From Anaerobacillus alkalilacustris (lineage in GTDB: Bacteria > Bacillota > Bacilli > Bacillales > Anaerobacillaceae): a stretch of 64,000 nt of DNA. Within the stretch, counting starts at the first letter, position 1. Every line of letters begins with the position of its first letter. This document shows, piece after piece, positions 8,541 to 18,200 of the stretch. The DNA is taken from contig NZ_MLQR01000001.1 in assembly GCF_001866005.1 (NCBI RefSeq), positions 517,978 through 581,977 on the forward strand, written 5' to 3'. A program made the position numbers and the translations under genes. Below the pieces are notes generated by a model. It was given only the letters and a program-made list of their open reading frames with translations, ran no database searches and had not been told where the DNA came from.

Positions 8541-11500
8541 ATGTATTCACTAAAAGAAAATCAAAATTTTCAAATTGAAAACTTTCAGCAACGCCCCACA
8601 TTTTCTAGTTTTTTACCGGGGATCGCTGGGGTAGATGGCATTCCAATGTGGGTATTTTATGTAAATCGCGGCCAAGGGATTGCGAGCTTTGGCGTGCAAG
8701 ATAAAGACCACGCAATTATGGAATTTTTACCGGCAGATAAATCGTACCAGCTTGTGCAAGTTCAAGGTTTTAGGACATTTATTAAAATTTTAGAGGATGG
8801 AGAAATGACGTTTTTAGAGCCATTCTCGTCACAACATAAATCTGACGTTATGGAAACAATGGAGATTTCAGAAAATAAACTTGCTTTGGAATACATCAAT
8901 CAAGAAAATGGCATTAAAATGACAGTAGAGTATTTTATTCTTCCCGAATCTCCAGTAGCTGGTCTTGTTCGTCATGTAACATTCAAAAACATCTCAAATA
9001 AAGAGAGACAGTTTGAGTTGTTAGATGGTTTACCAAGCGTATTTCCAAGTGGTGTTCCGAATGCTGCATATAAAGAGTTAGGGAATACGATCAAGAGTTG
9101 GTTTGATGTCTATAATTTAGAAAATAACATTCCATTTTATAAATTAAGAGGTAGCATGGAAGATACGGCGGAAGTGAAAGAAGTACACCAAGGAAACTTC
9201 TTCATGAGTCTTGTATCTTATCGTGGTGAAGAGAAGTTAGCAGAACCAATTGTTGATCGTGATATCATCTTTGGAACTGATACAACGTTACAACTACCTC
9301 AAAACTTCATAAGCCAAAGCATCGATACGTTAGTCGCAGAAGAAGCCTACACGACGAATAAAGTATCATGTGGTTTTACTGCAACGAATGTGACACTAGC
9401 AGCAAATGAAGAATTAGAATTGTACACGGTTGTTGGTCATGCGAGTAATCTTGCAACAGTTAATTCGTACGTGAAAGAACATATTACACTGCCTCGTTTG
9501 CGAGCGATGCAAGAAACTGCAACAACAATTACAGATCAAATTACGGCACCAATCAAATGTGAGACAGGACAACCACTATTCGATGCCTATAGTCGTCAAA
9601 GTTATTTAGATAATGGTCTACGTGGTGGATTCCCGTTTGTGTTTGAGAAAGAAGATAAACAAAACTTATATTATCTTTATTCACGTAAGCATGGTGACTT
9701 AGAAAGAGATTATAACTTCTTCTCACTTAGTCCAACTTACTATTCTCAAGGAAACGGTAACTATCGTGATATCAACCAAAATCGCCGTTGTGATGTCTTT
9801 TTTGAGCCAAGAGTAAAAGACTATAATCTAAAAATGTTTATGAACTTAATTCAATTAGATGGATACAACCCACTTGGGGTGAAGGGTGTTAGATTCTCAA
9901 TCGACGCTAACTCGTTTGATTTTACGCCATTCGTAACAAAAGAATCCAAAGAAATGGTAAGGAATTTCTTCAATTCTTCTTATACGCCTGGAGAGCTTAA
10001 ACACTTCCTTGAGGATGAAGCAGTAACATTATCAACTTCTTTTGATGAGTTTTTAACAGCAGTGTTAAGTGTTTCCGAGCATTTATTCCAAGCTGAATTC
10101 GGTGAAGGTTACTGGATGGACCACTGGACGTATAACCTTGATCTAGTCGAAAGTTACTTAGCAATTTATCCGGATAAAGTGAACGAATTATATTTCAACA
10201 AAGACTACCAGTTCTTCGAGAGTCCAGCGAGAGTGAAGAAACGTGCTGATAAATACGTTGTTAACAATGGAAAGTTACGTCAGTATGGTGCTGTCTATGA
10301 AGACAAGCAAAAAGAGCATGAAGCTGCTCAAAATAATGGCGTGATGTGGGTAAAAGATAAGCATGGACAAGGTGATGTTTATAAAACAACACTTTATTCT
10401 AAGTTATTCCTTCTCGGCCTTGTAAAAGCTGCGACACTAGCCCCAATGGGATTAGGTGTTGAAATGGAATCAGATAAACCAGGTTGGAACGACTCTTTAA
10501 ATGGTTTACCAGGAATGATTGGTGCTAGTACTTCTGAATTATTTGAAGTTAAACGTCTATTTGACATCCTTTTAGAGGTAGATGGTGAGGAGAAAGTAGC
10601 ACTTCCAGTTGAAGCAGCTGATTTCTTAACTGGCGTTGTAAACGCAATTAAGAAAGTTGAAGCTTCATCAATCAATGATGATCAGTACTGGCATGAAGTT
10701 GCGACTCTTAGAGAAAACTACCGTGAGACGATTTATCAAGGCATTAGTGGTGAAGAAGTTCAGTATACGGTAAGTGAACTAAAAGAGATCAGCCAAATTA
10801 TTAAGTCGAGAGTCGAGAGTGGAATTAAGCGAGCTCGTGAATTTAATGGAGAGCTTGTTCCTACTTACTTCTACTTTGAACCGAAAAACTCGTTAGAAAA
10901 TGGAGTACCAGCGATTTCTGAGTTAGAGTGGACACCGAAAGCAGTCACACCGTTTCTTGAAGGAATAGTTAAATCATTAAAGTTAACAGAAGATAAAGAA
11001 GAAGCGAAAAAGATTTATGATGCAGTACGTGCCTCTGATATTTACGACAGTAAGCTTGGTATGTACAAAACGTCAATGTCGATTCAAGAAGAGTCTAATG
11101 AGCTTGGACGTGCCAACGCCTTTACACCAGGATGGTTAGAAAATGAGTCAGTATTCTTGCATATGGAATATAAATACTTATTAGCGACACTTAAGTCAGG
11201 GTTGGCTGCAGAATTTTATGATGATATGAAAACAGCGTTAATTCCTTTCTTAGATCCGCAAATTTATGGCAGAAGTACGTTAGAGAATAGCTCTTTCATT
11301 GCTAGTAGTGCTAACCCTAATCCGAAGCTACATGGCCGAGGCTTTGTATCTCGCTTAAGTGGTTCAACGATTGAGTTTATGAATATGTGGTTTGTGATGA
11401 TGACAGGTGGTAAGCCATTTAAGTTTGAAAATGATGAGCTTGTTTGCAAGTTATCTCCAATCCTTCCGAGTTGGATGTTTACAGACAACGGTGAACTATC

Positions 11501-11708
11501 TTGTATGTTCTTAGGAAAATGTGAATTGACGTATGTAAACGCGAAGAAAGTGGACACATACGGTGATGGCGCAGCCAAAGCTATTGAGTACACATTAACT
11601 TACGGAAACGGTGAAACCATTGTTGTTGACGGAGACACAGTTAGAGGAACACAGGCTGAAGATATCAGACATGGTAAAGTAACAAACATGACAGTTAAGT
11701 TAGGGTAA
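8541..11708 (+). CDS. GH94/GH149/GH161-like glycoside phosphorylase, probable beta-1,3-oligoglucan phosphorylase
   Basis: A 1055-residue protein without signal peptide. It has an N-terminal beta-sandwich (about 1-330), a linker, and an (alpha/alpha)6 catalytic region carrying FSLSPTYYSQGNGNYRDINQ, WMDHWTYNLDLVESYL and PGWNDSLNGLPG; the Asp of the last is a candidate general acid. The length and domain order fit the large phosphorylases of GH94, GH149 and GH161. GH161 is favoured because known members act on beta-1,3-glucan and the neighbours are laminarin enzymes. It would release glucose 1-phosphate from imported oligosaccharides, saving ATP. RBS TTGGAGGACTG precedes ATG. The substrate is inferred, and family assignment needs a profile search. 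Confidence 0.7.
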   Translation: MYSLKENQNFQIENFQQRPTFSSFLPGIAGVDGIPMWVFYVNRGQGIASFGVQDKDHAIMEFLPADKSYQLVQVQGFRTFIKILEDGEMTFLEPFSSQHKSDVMETMEISENKLALEYINQENGIKMTVEYFILPESPVAGLVRHVTFKNISNKERQFELLDGLPSVFPSGVPNAAYKELGNTIKSWFDVYNLENNIPFYKLRGSMEDTAEVKEVHQGNFFMSLVSYRGEEKLAEPIVDRDIIFGTDTTLQLPQNFISQSIDTLVAEEAYTTNKVSCGFTATNVTLAANEELELYTVVGHASNLATVNSYVKEHITLPRLRAMQETATTITDQITAPIKCETGQPLFDAYSRQSYLDNGLRGGFPFVFEKEDKQNLYYLYSRKHGDLERDYNFFSLSPTYYSQGNGNYRDINQNRRCDVFFEPRVKDYNLKMFMNLIQLDGYNPLGVKGVRFSIDANSFDFTPFVTKESKEMVRNFFNSSYTPGELKHFLEDEAVTLSTSFDEFLTAVLSVSEHLFQAEFGEGYWMDHWTYNLDLVESYLAIYPDKVNELYFNKDYQFFESPARVKKRADKYVVNNGKLRQYGAVYEDKQKEHEAAQNNGVMWVKDKHGQGDVYKTTLYSKLFLLGLVKAATLAPMGLGVEMESDKPGWNDSLNGLPGMIGASTSELFEVKRLFDILLEVDGEEKVALPVEAADFLTGVVNAIKKVEASSINDDQYWHEVATLRENYRETIYQGISGEEVQYTVSELKEISQIIKSRVESGIKRAREFNGELVPTYFYFEPKNSLENGVPAISELEWTPKAVTPFLEGIVKSLKLTEDKEEAKKIYDAVRASDIYDSKLGMYKTSMSIQEESNELGRANAFTPGWLENESVFLHMEYKYLLATLKSGLAAEFYDDMKTALIPFLDPQIYGRSTLENSSFIASSANPNPKLHGRGFVSRLSGSTIEFMNMWFVMMTGGKPFKFENDELVCKLSPILPSWMFTDNGELSCMFLGKCELTYVNAKKVDTYGDGAAKAIEYTLTYGNGETIVVDGDTVRGTQAEDIRHGKVTNMTVKLG

Positions 11709-11720
11709 TTTTAAATTGAT

Positions 11721-11755
11721 ATAGGAGGTAGGTCGTAATTATGCCTACCTCCTAT
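11721..11755 (+). terminator. Rho-independent terminator-like hairpin after the phosphorylase
   Basis: ATAGGAGGTAGG pairs perfectly with CCTACCTCCTAT (12 bp, 11-base loop), followed by TCTTCTATAT. It probably ends or attenuates the importer operon. Confidence 0.65.
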
Positions 11756-11832
11756 TCTTCTATATAGCAAAAGAGCTTAATAACTTCATTAGGTAGAGCG
11801 ACAACATTTAACATCAAGAAAGAGGAATATAC

Positions 11833-11877
11833 ATGAAGAAGAAATGGCTACAAATGCTTTTAGTACAAATTAGCTGA
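11833..11877 (+). other. 14-codon ORF resembling a signal-peptide start (relic or leader)
   Basis: GAAAGAGG followed by ATG opens a short frame, MKKKWLQMLLVQIS. It resembles the first residues of the downstream GH16 laminarinase (MSKKWLKVLLVI). It may be the relic of a lost secreted hydrolase or an imperfect duplicate of the GH16 start. No function can be claimed. Confidence 0.3.
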
Positions 11878-11913
11878 TTGATCAATATTGCTTAAATAGT
11901 GGGAGGTAATGTA

Positions 11914-14700
11914 ATGAAAAAGAAGACATATGGGGTACCTTTAAAAGGTTTCGCCGAATTTAGTAGAAAAGTTGCGGCTGACGGTGCCGTCTTATTGAAA
12001 AATGAAGGACAAACTCTTCCTATTAAGGATGGAGAAAGTATTTCGATTTTTGGAAGAAGTCAAATCGATTTTTATCGAAGTGGAACGGGTTCAGGTGGTA
12101 GTGTAAATGTTGAGTACACAACTAATTTGTTGGGAGGACTTAGAGATAAGAAAACAGTCACTGTCAATGAAGATTTAGCAACAACATATGAGAAATGGAT
12201 AGAGGAAAATCCATTTGATAATGGTGGCGGTGGCTGGGCAGCTGAGCCATGGTTTCAAAAGGAAATGCCTTTAACAGAAGAAATCGTTTCAGAGGCAAAA
12301 AACAAATCGACGAAAGCGATCGTTGTAATCGGAAGAACTGCTGGTGAGGATAAGGATAACGCAGATGAACCAGGAAGCTATCAGTTAACAAATGAAGAAA
12401 AGAACATGCTTAAACTAGTGACTAAGAATTTTGAGCAAGTCATTGTTGTTTTAAATGTTTCGAACATTATTGATATGGCTTGGCTGAATGATAAAGAATA
12501 CCTTGAAGCGATTCAATCCGTTCTCTATGTATGGCAAGGAGGAATGGAAGCAGGAAATGCCGCTGCCGATGTCATCGTTGGCGATGTTACCCCAAGTGGT
12601 AAATTAACGGATACAATTGCCTATTCGATTGATGATTATCCGTCTACACGTAATTATGGCGCTGAACATAAAAACTACTATCAAGAAGATATATATGTAG
12701 GGTATCGTTATTTTGAGACGTTTTGCCCTGAAAACGTTCAGTTTGAATTTGGCTATGGATTATCTTACACCGAGTTTGTGGTAGAAACTGACAGTGCTAA
12801 GATTGTGACAAAAGATGATGAAAACCATGTTGAATTCGTGGTGACAGTTAAAAACACTGGAGCATTTTATGCAGGGAAAGAAGTTGTGCAAGTTTATTAT
12901 GAAGCACCACAAGGAAAGTTAGGCCAACCAGCAAAAGTGTTAGCAGGATTTGCGAAAACAACATTACTAGGGCCAGGAGAATCTCAATCTGTTACCGTTA
13001 GTTTTCCTGTGAGCAGTATGGCTTCATACGACGATGCAGGTGTCACTGGCCATCCTTCTGCTTATGTATTAGAAAGCGGATGGTACAACTTTTATGTTGG
13101 AACGAGTATTAAGAAGGTTGAAAAAGTTGAGAACGATGGCGAAAGTGGTTATTTCGTTGAAGAATTGCAAGTAATCGAGCAATTAGAAGAAGCGTTAGCA
13201 CCAGTAGAGAGTTTTACAAGAATCAAACCAGGTGCTCTAAAAGAAGACGGATCTTATGAAGTAACGTATGAAGATGTTCCGCAACGTAAAATTTGTTTAG
13301 CTGAACGTATTGAAAAGAACCTCCCGCAAACGTTAGATCAGACGGATGATCGAGGCTATAAATTAAGAGATGTATTTGAGCAAAAAGTTAGCATGGAAGA
13401 CTTTATCGCTCAGTTATCAGATGAAGAACTTGCGACGATTGTTAGAGGAGAAGGAATGAGTAGTCTGTTGGTGACACCAGGAACAGCTTCAGCCTTTGGT
13501 GGACTAAGTGATCGTTTATTCGACTTAGGTATCCCGATTGCTTGTACAGCAGATGGTCCATCAGGAATTCGCATGGAAAGCGGGGCGTTGTCGACGCAAG
13601 TGCCAATCGGAACATTGCTTGCTGCTACTTGGGACAAAGACTTAGTAGAAGAACTGTATGTAATGGAAGGAAAAGAATTAGTCTCTAATAACATCGATGT
13701 TTTACTTGGGCCTGGGATGAACATTAGACGTAGTCCACTAAATGGCCGTAATTTCGAATACTTTTCAGAAGATCCACTGATTACTGGTGTTTTTGCGACA
13801 GCTGTTACTCGTGGGATTATGAAAGGTGGATCAAATGCCACGCTGAAACACTTTGCTTGTAATAACCAAGAAAAAGCACGACATAATGTAGATGCCGTTG
13901 TTTCTGAACGTGCCGTTAGGGAAATTTACTTAAAAGGGTTTGAACTGGCAGTAAAACAAGGTGGTGCCAACTCCATTATGACGGCTTATAATCCGATCAA
14001 TGGACATTGGACGGCTTCTAATTACGATTTAGTGACAACCATTCTTCGCAAGGAATGGGGCTTCAAAGGAATTGTGATGACAGACTGGTGGGCAAAAATG
14101 AATGACGTCGTAACTGGAGGAGAAGCATCAACTGAGTATACGAACTTCATGGTTCGTTCACAAAATGATCTATACATGGTTGTCAATAACTATGGGGCAG
14201 AAATCAACTCTGGAAATGACAATACGATTGAAACGTTAAAAGATGGATCGTTAACACGTGGGGAATTACAACGTGCAGCAATGAATATATGCGAGTTCTT
14301 AATGCATGCACCAGTATTTTCACGTAAACAAGAGCTTGGCGAAACTGTCACGAAGTTTGAAGCAGATCCTTCACTTTCACCAAAAGAAGTGCAAGAGCTA
14401 TCTGAAAATCCAAGAATTACGCCATCACGCTCAGCATCGACGTTTATGAATGTAGAACAGGCTGGCTTGTATCGTATTATTGTCAAGATTATGTCACCGA
14501 AAACAAATTTAGCTCAAACAGCTTGTAACCTTACACTGAATGATGAGTTTGTAACGACGATTCAGACCAATGGTACAGATGGTAAATGGATCAGACAAAA
14601 ACTTGTAAAAATTGAACTTGCACAAGGACTTTATCAGTTAAATCTAGAGTCTTTAAAGTCAGATTTGGAAATTGAATGGATAGAGTTTAAGAGTCTATAA
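11914..14700 (+). CDS. GH3 beta-glucosidase with permuted domain order
   Basis: A 928-residue cytoplasmic beta-glycosidase. The usual GH3 order is reversed. The alpha/beta-sandwich domain comes first (DGAVLLKNEGQTLPI near residue 25), followed by an Fn3-like domain (about 290-400), then the TIM barrel. The barrel starts near residue 480 and carries ADGPSGIR, KHFACNNQE and the nucleophile motif IVMTDWW (Asp724). A C-terminal beta domain follows. This permuted layout is known from Ruminococcus and Butyrivibrio enzymes. The start is ATG 11914 after GGGAGG (11901). It would cleave glucose from laminari- or other beta-gluco-oligosaccharides. It lies 205 bases past the phosphorylase, across a hairpin. 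Confidence 0.92.
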   Translation: MKKKTYGVPLKGFAEFSRKVAADGAVLLKNEGQTLPIKDGESISIFGRSQIDFYRSGTGSGGSVNVEYTTNLLGGLRDKKTVTVNEDLATTYEKWIEENPFDNGGGGWAAEPWFQKEMPLTEEIVSEAKNKSTKAIVVIGRTAGEDKDNADEPGSYQLTNEEKNMLKLVTKNFEQVIVVLNVSNIIDMAWLNDKEYLEAIQSVLYVWQGGMEAGNAAADVIVGDVTPSGKLTDTIAYSIDDYPSTRNYGAEHKNYYQEDIYVGYRYFETFCPENVQFEFGYGLSYTEFVVETDSAKIVTKDDENHVEFVVTVKNTGAFYAGKEVVQVYYEAPQGKLGQPAKVLAGFAKTTLLGPGESQSVTVSFPVSSMASYDDAGVTGHPSAYVLESGWYNFYVGTSIKKVEKVENDGESGYFVEELQVIEQLEEALAPVESFTRIKPGALKEDGSYEVTYEDVPQRKICLAERIEKNLPQTLDQTDDRGYKLRDVFEQKVSMEDFIAQLSDEELATIVRGEGMSSLLVTPGTASAFGGLSDRLFDLGIPIACTADGPSGIRMESGALSTQVPIGTLLAATWDKDLVEELYVMEGKELVSNNIDVLLGPGMNIRRSPLNGRNFEYFSEDPLITGVFATAVTRGIMKGGSNATLKHFACNNQEKARHNVDAVVSERAVREIYLKGFELAVKQGGANSIMTAYNPINGHWTASNYDLVTTILRKEWGFKGIVMTDWWAKMNDVVTGGEASTEYTNFMVRSQNDLYMVVNNYGAEINSGNDNTIETLKDGSLTRGELQRAAMNICEFLMHAPVFSRKQELGETVTKFEADPSLSPKEVQELSENPRITPSRSASTFMNVEQAGLYRIIVKIMSPKTNLAQTACNLTLNDEFVTTIQTNGTDGKWIRQKLVKIELAQGLYQLNLESLKSDLEIEWIEFKSL

Positions 14701-14719
14701 TTAATTTTAAATAAAAGTG

Positions 14720-14752
14720 GTACGTCTTCTAGTTTTTGGGAGGCGTACTTTA
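14720..14752 (+). terminator. Possible terminator after the GH3 gene
   Basis: GTACGTCT pairs with AGGCGTAC (8 bp with one G-U) around a 13-base loop, followed by TTTAT. It is moderately convincing and lies 20 bases after the GH3 stop. Confidence 0.5.
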
Positions 14753-14827
14753 TCATTTTCTAAGGTGAAAAATAACATTATCAAATAAGAAACTATTTAC
14801 AAGCATGTTTGAGTATTATATAATTAG

Positions 14828-14841
14828 CTAAAGCGCTTTCG
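14828..14841. promoter_or_regulatory. LacI-family operator-like site, laminarinase copy 1
   Basis: CTAAAGCGCTTTCG, one mismatch from the palindrome at 2051. It is the first of three sites in the 575-base gap between the GH3 and GH16 genes. Confidence 0.65.
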
Positions 14842-14869
14842 TATTTACCTGCATAAAAATCATTATAAC

Positions 14870-14883
14870 CGAAAGCGCTTTCG
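14870..14883. promoter_or_regulatory. LacI-family operator, laminarinase copy 2 (perfect)
   Basis: CGAAAGCGCTTTCG, identical to the site in the repressor's own leader. It starts 42 bases (four helical turns) after copy 1, so two dimers could bind the same face. Confidence 0.75.
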
Positions 14884-15007
14884 GAAGTTTTATCTTCTTA
14901 ATTTAATCTAATTCAAAATCTTGCAAGATTATATAATAACTTCATTTAGTTTCTAGCACTCAGTATCTTTATCAAATTAATTATAAACTATACTTCTTCA
15001 ACATTTT

Positions 15008-15021
15008 CGAAAGCGCTTTGG
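15008..15021. promoter_or_regulatory. LacI-family operator-like site, laminarinase copy 3
   Basis: CGAAAGCGCTTTGG, identical to the site at 3220. It starts 138 bases after copy 2 and 268 bases before the laminarinase start. The spacing would suit repression by looping. Confidence 0.65.
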
Positions 15022-15200
15022 TTGTCTTGTCGTTCTGTTAATGTTTAGTTATTAAAAAGGTAGATTAAGCGTATACGAATGCTAATTACTTTTAGGGGGT
15101 GACTACATAAGTTCATTATTTACAGATTCAAACCAGATTTCCAATTCTCTTAGAAATAAAATAAAAACCCCCAAAACCTAGGAGGGAACAAAGAAACCAG

Positions 15201-15220
15201 GTTCAAGCAAACACTTGAAC
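15201..15220 (+). other. Hairpin in the long laminarinase leader
   Basis: GTTCAAG-CAAACA-CTTGAAC forms a perfect 7-bp stem with a 6-base loop. It lies downstream of a GGGGGT (15095 region) that can pair with ACCCCC near 15167-15173, and upstream of GGAGGG (15261). The leader between the last operator and the start codon is about 255 bases, unusually long. I could not assign it to a known riboswitch family. Confidence 0.35.
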
Positions 15221-15275
15221 GGCAAGGCTCAGCTAATGTCGAGAGACTATTATATAATATGGAGGGAAGTCAGTA

Positions 15276-18200
15276 ATGTCAAAAAAATGGTTAAAAGTGC
15301 TGTTAGTTATTCTGTTAATTTCTTCTAATTTTAGTATGGTTGTCAAAGCGGAGGAGACCTCTAACGCGAATGATGAATGGAAATTAGTCTGGTCCGATGA
15401 GTTTGAAGGAGATAAGTTAGACGAAACAAAATGGACACGTGATACAGGAAATGGTTTTTTTCAAGAGGATGGAACATTTATTCCAGGATGGGGTAATGAG
15501 GAATTACAATCGTATCAAGAAGATAATGTAAGAGTTGAGGGTGGGAAATTAATTCTTGAAGGTCGTAAAGAAACGGTTTCTGATGATACAGGAACATATC
15601 ATTACACTTCAGGAAAAATTCATTCGCATGGTAAGTTTAGCCAAAAGTATGGTCGTTTCGAAGCGAAAATGTCACTTCCGGAAGGACAAGGCTATTGGCC
15701 AGCATTTTGGATGATGCCTGAGCATGATGTGTATGGTGGTTGGGCAGCCTCTGGGGAAATAGACATTATGGAAAATGCAGGCGGAACACCGCATAAAATC
15801 GGTGGTGCGATTCACTATGGTGGCCAGTGGCCAAACAATACGTATACAGCAAAAGATTATTACTTTCCTGAGGGGCAGGATGTAACTGATTTTAATGTTT
15901 ATGCTGTTGAGTGGGAGCCAGGTGAAATTCGTTGGTATGTGAATGATGACTTATACCAAACGTTAAATAACTGGAACACAACTAGCACTGGTAATCCTGC
16001 TAAATTTACTTATCCTGCACCATTTGATCAAGAATTTTACTTGATTTTAAATCTAGCCATTGGTGGTTGGTACGGCGGAAATCCGAATGATACAACCCCT
16101 TTCCCTGGAGAAATGGTTGTAGACTATATTCGTGTTTATGAATTAACAGGTAGTGATTATAAAGAACCTGTTGAGCCAGTATTTGACCCAGTAGAATTAC
16201 CTACTGATGCAAAAGAAGCAATTGATGGTAATTATGTATATGATACAAATTATGAAAATAGTTTTACTGTTTTAAGAACTAATAATGATGTAGAGAGTAA
16301 ATGGAACTATGATTATTGGAATTTCTTAAATTTAGAGGAGTTCAATGGAACAGGTTCAGTTTCTGTTGATACGTTAAATGGAGAAAAATTCGCAAAAGTA
16401 GATATCGCTAATGGTGGGAACCAAACCTATTCAATCCAATTAATTCAAAACGTCACGATGGGGACAGGTAGATGGTACAAATTAAGTTTTGATGCAAAGT
16501 CTAATACTGACCGTGAAATCAATGTGAAAATCGGCGGTGGTGCAGACCGCGGTTGGACTGCTTATTCTCCAAATATGGATTATGCATTAACAAATGAAGT
16601 ACAATCGTATGAAATGATTTTCCAAATGCAACATGATACAGATCCACGTGCACGTCTTGAGTTTAACTTAGGCTTGAACTCAAACCCTGTTTGGATTGGT
16701 AATGTAGTAGTGGAAGAAGTAGATGCATTAGACCCTTACAATGAAGATGCTCCTAAACGTCCTTTAAGTAATGGAAACCATGTTTATAATGGAACATTTG
16801 ATCAAGGTGGAATGGATCGAATGACATTTTGGCATTTTAAGACAGATGGTGCAGAGGCAAAAGCTTCTGTTGATCCAATTGACAGAGAACTAGCATTAGC
16901 AATTACTGATGGTGGTTCAAGCGTTGAATCTATTAAACTATTACAAAAAGGAATGAATCTACTTCCAAATGATGAGTATAAGGTAACATTTGATGCTAAA
17001 GCAACAGCAGATAGAGATATCAAAGTTGCTTTAATAAGTAAAGATGGTAGCGAAAATTATTCAGGTAATCAAGTGGTTTCGTTATCAACAACTATGGAAC
17101 AAAAAGAGATGTCTTTCGTCATGCCTAATGTGGAAGATGTTGAAGGACAACTAGTATTCTTGTTAGGCGGAAATAATAGTGACATTGTAATCGATAATGT
17201 TAAGATGGTTAGAACATCTAATAATAATGCGGGAGTATCATTTGAACAAGCATTTCCGCTTAAAAATGGTAACTTCTCAAGTGGGTTAGATAGTTGGGAT
17301 AAACATATACAAGGAGATCATGAGCCGGGTACTTCAAATGCAACCATTGAAGTCGGTGATGGAGAACTAAAAGCTTCAATTACGAATGAAGGTTGGGAGC
17401 CGTGGCATGTACTATTAATGCAAAATGGTATGAGACTTTCAGGAAACCAAACGTATGTATTAGAGTTTGATGCTAAATCTACAGTAGATCGAAAAGTAGA
17501 AGTAGTTTTAGAAAACGCAGCATATAACCGATATTTCTCAGATATTGCTGAACTTACAAATTCTATGAAAACATTTACGTATGAATTTGTAATGAGTGCT
17601 GATGACACAGTTGACCTGAAGTATTTATTAGGAAAAATAGCTAATTCTGAAGATATTGGCAGTCATGAAGTATTCATTGATAATGTGAAACTAGAAGTGA
17701 AAGGTGAAAGAGAAAAGTACTTCCCATTAAAAAATGGTGATTTCGGTGCAGGACTTGAAAATTGGCACGATCACGTTCAAGGTGTTTGGGAAGGACAATC
17801 AAAAGCATCTTTTGCTGAAGTAGACGGTAAAGCTAAAATTACCGTAGATCACACAGGAAATGATACTTGGCATGTTCAGTTTTTCCAAGAAGATCTAACA
17901 TTAGAAGAAGGAAAAACATATGTAATTCAATTTGATGGAACTTCATCAATCAATAGAAAAATTGAACTAATTGTCGAGAATGCAAGTTACCATCGTTATT
18001 TCTCAGAAGAAATTGAATTAACAAATGAAACACAAACATTTAAATATGAATTTGATATGTCTTCAACTGACGTAACTTCATTAAAATTCTTACTAGGTTC
18101 TGTAGGCGAAGTTATCTCGGATACTCACGATATCTATATTGATAATGTTAGATTAGAAGTTAAAGGTGCAAGAGAAGCCCTGTATGGTAGTGAAAAGCCA

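Noticed and set aside
11264-11593. 109-codon minus-strand frame within the phosphorylase gene
   Set aside because: A shadow of a strong plus-strand gene; the plus frame carries the conserved protein.
13410-13841. 143-codon minus-strand frame within the GH3 gene
   Set aside because: Opposite to the conserved TIM barrel; shadow frame.
15090-15255. Possible c-di-GMP or other known riboswitch in the laminarinase leader
   Set aside because: The conserved core sequences of the classes I know are not present; kept only as an unexplained structured leader.
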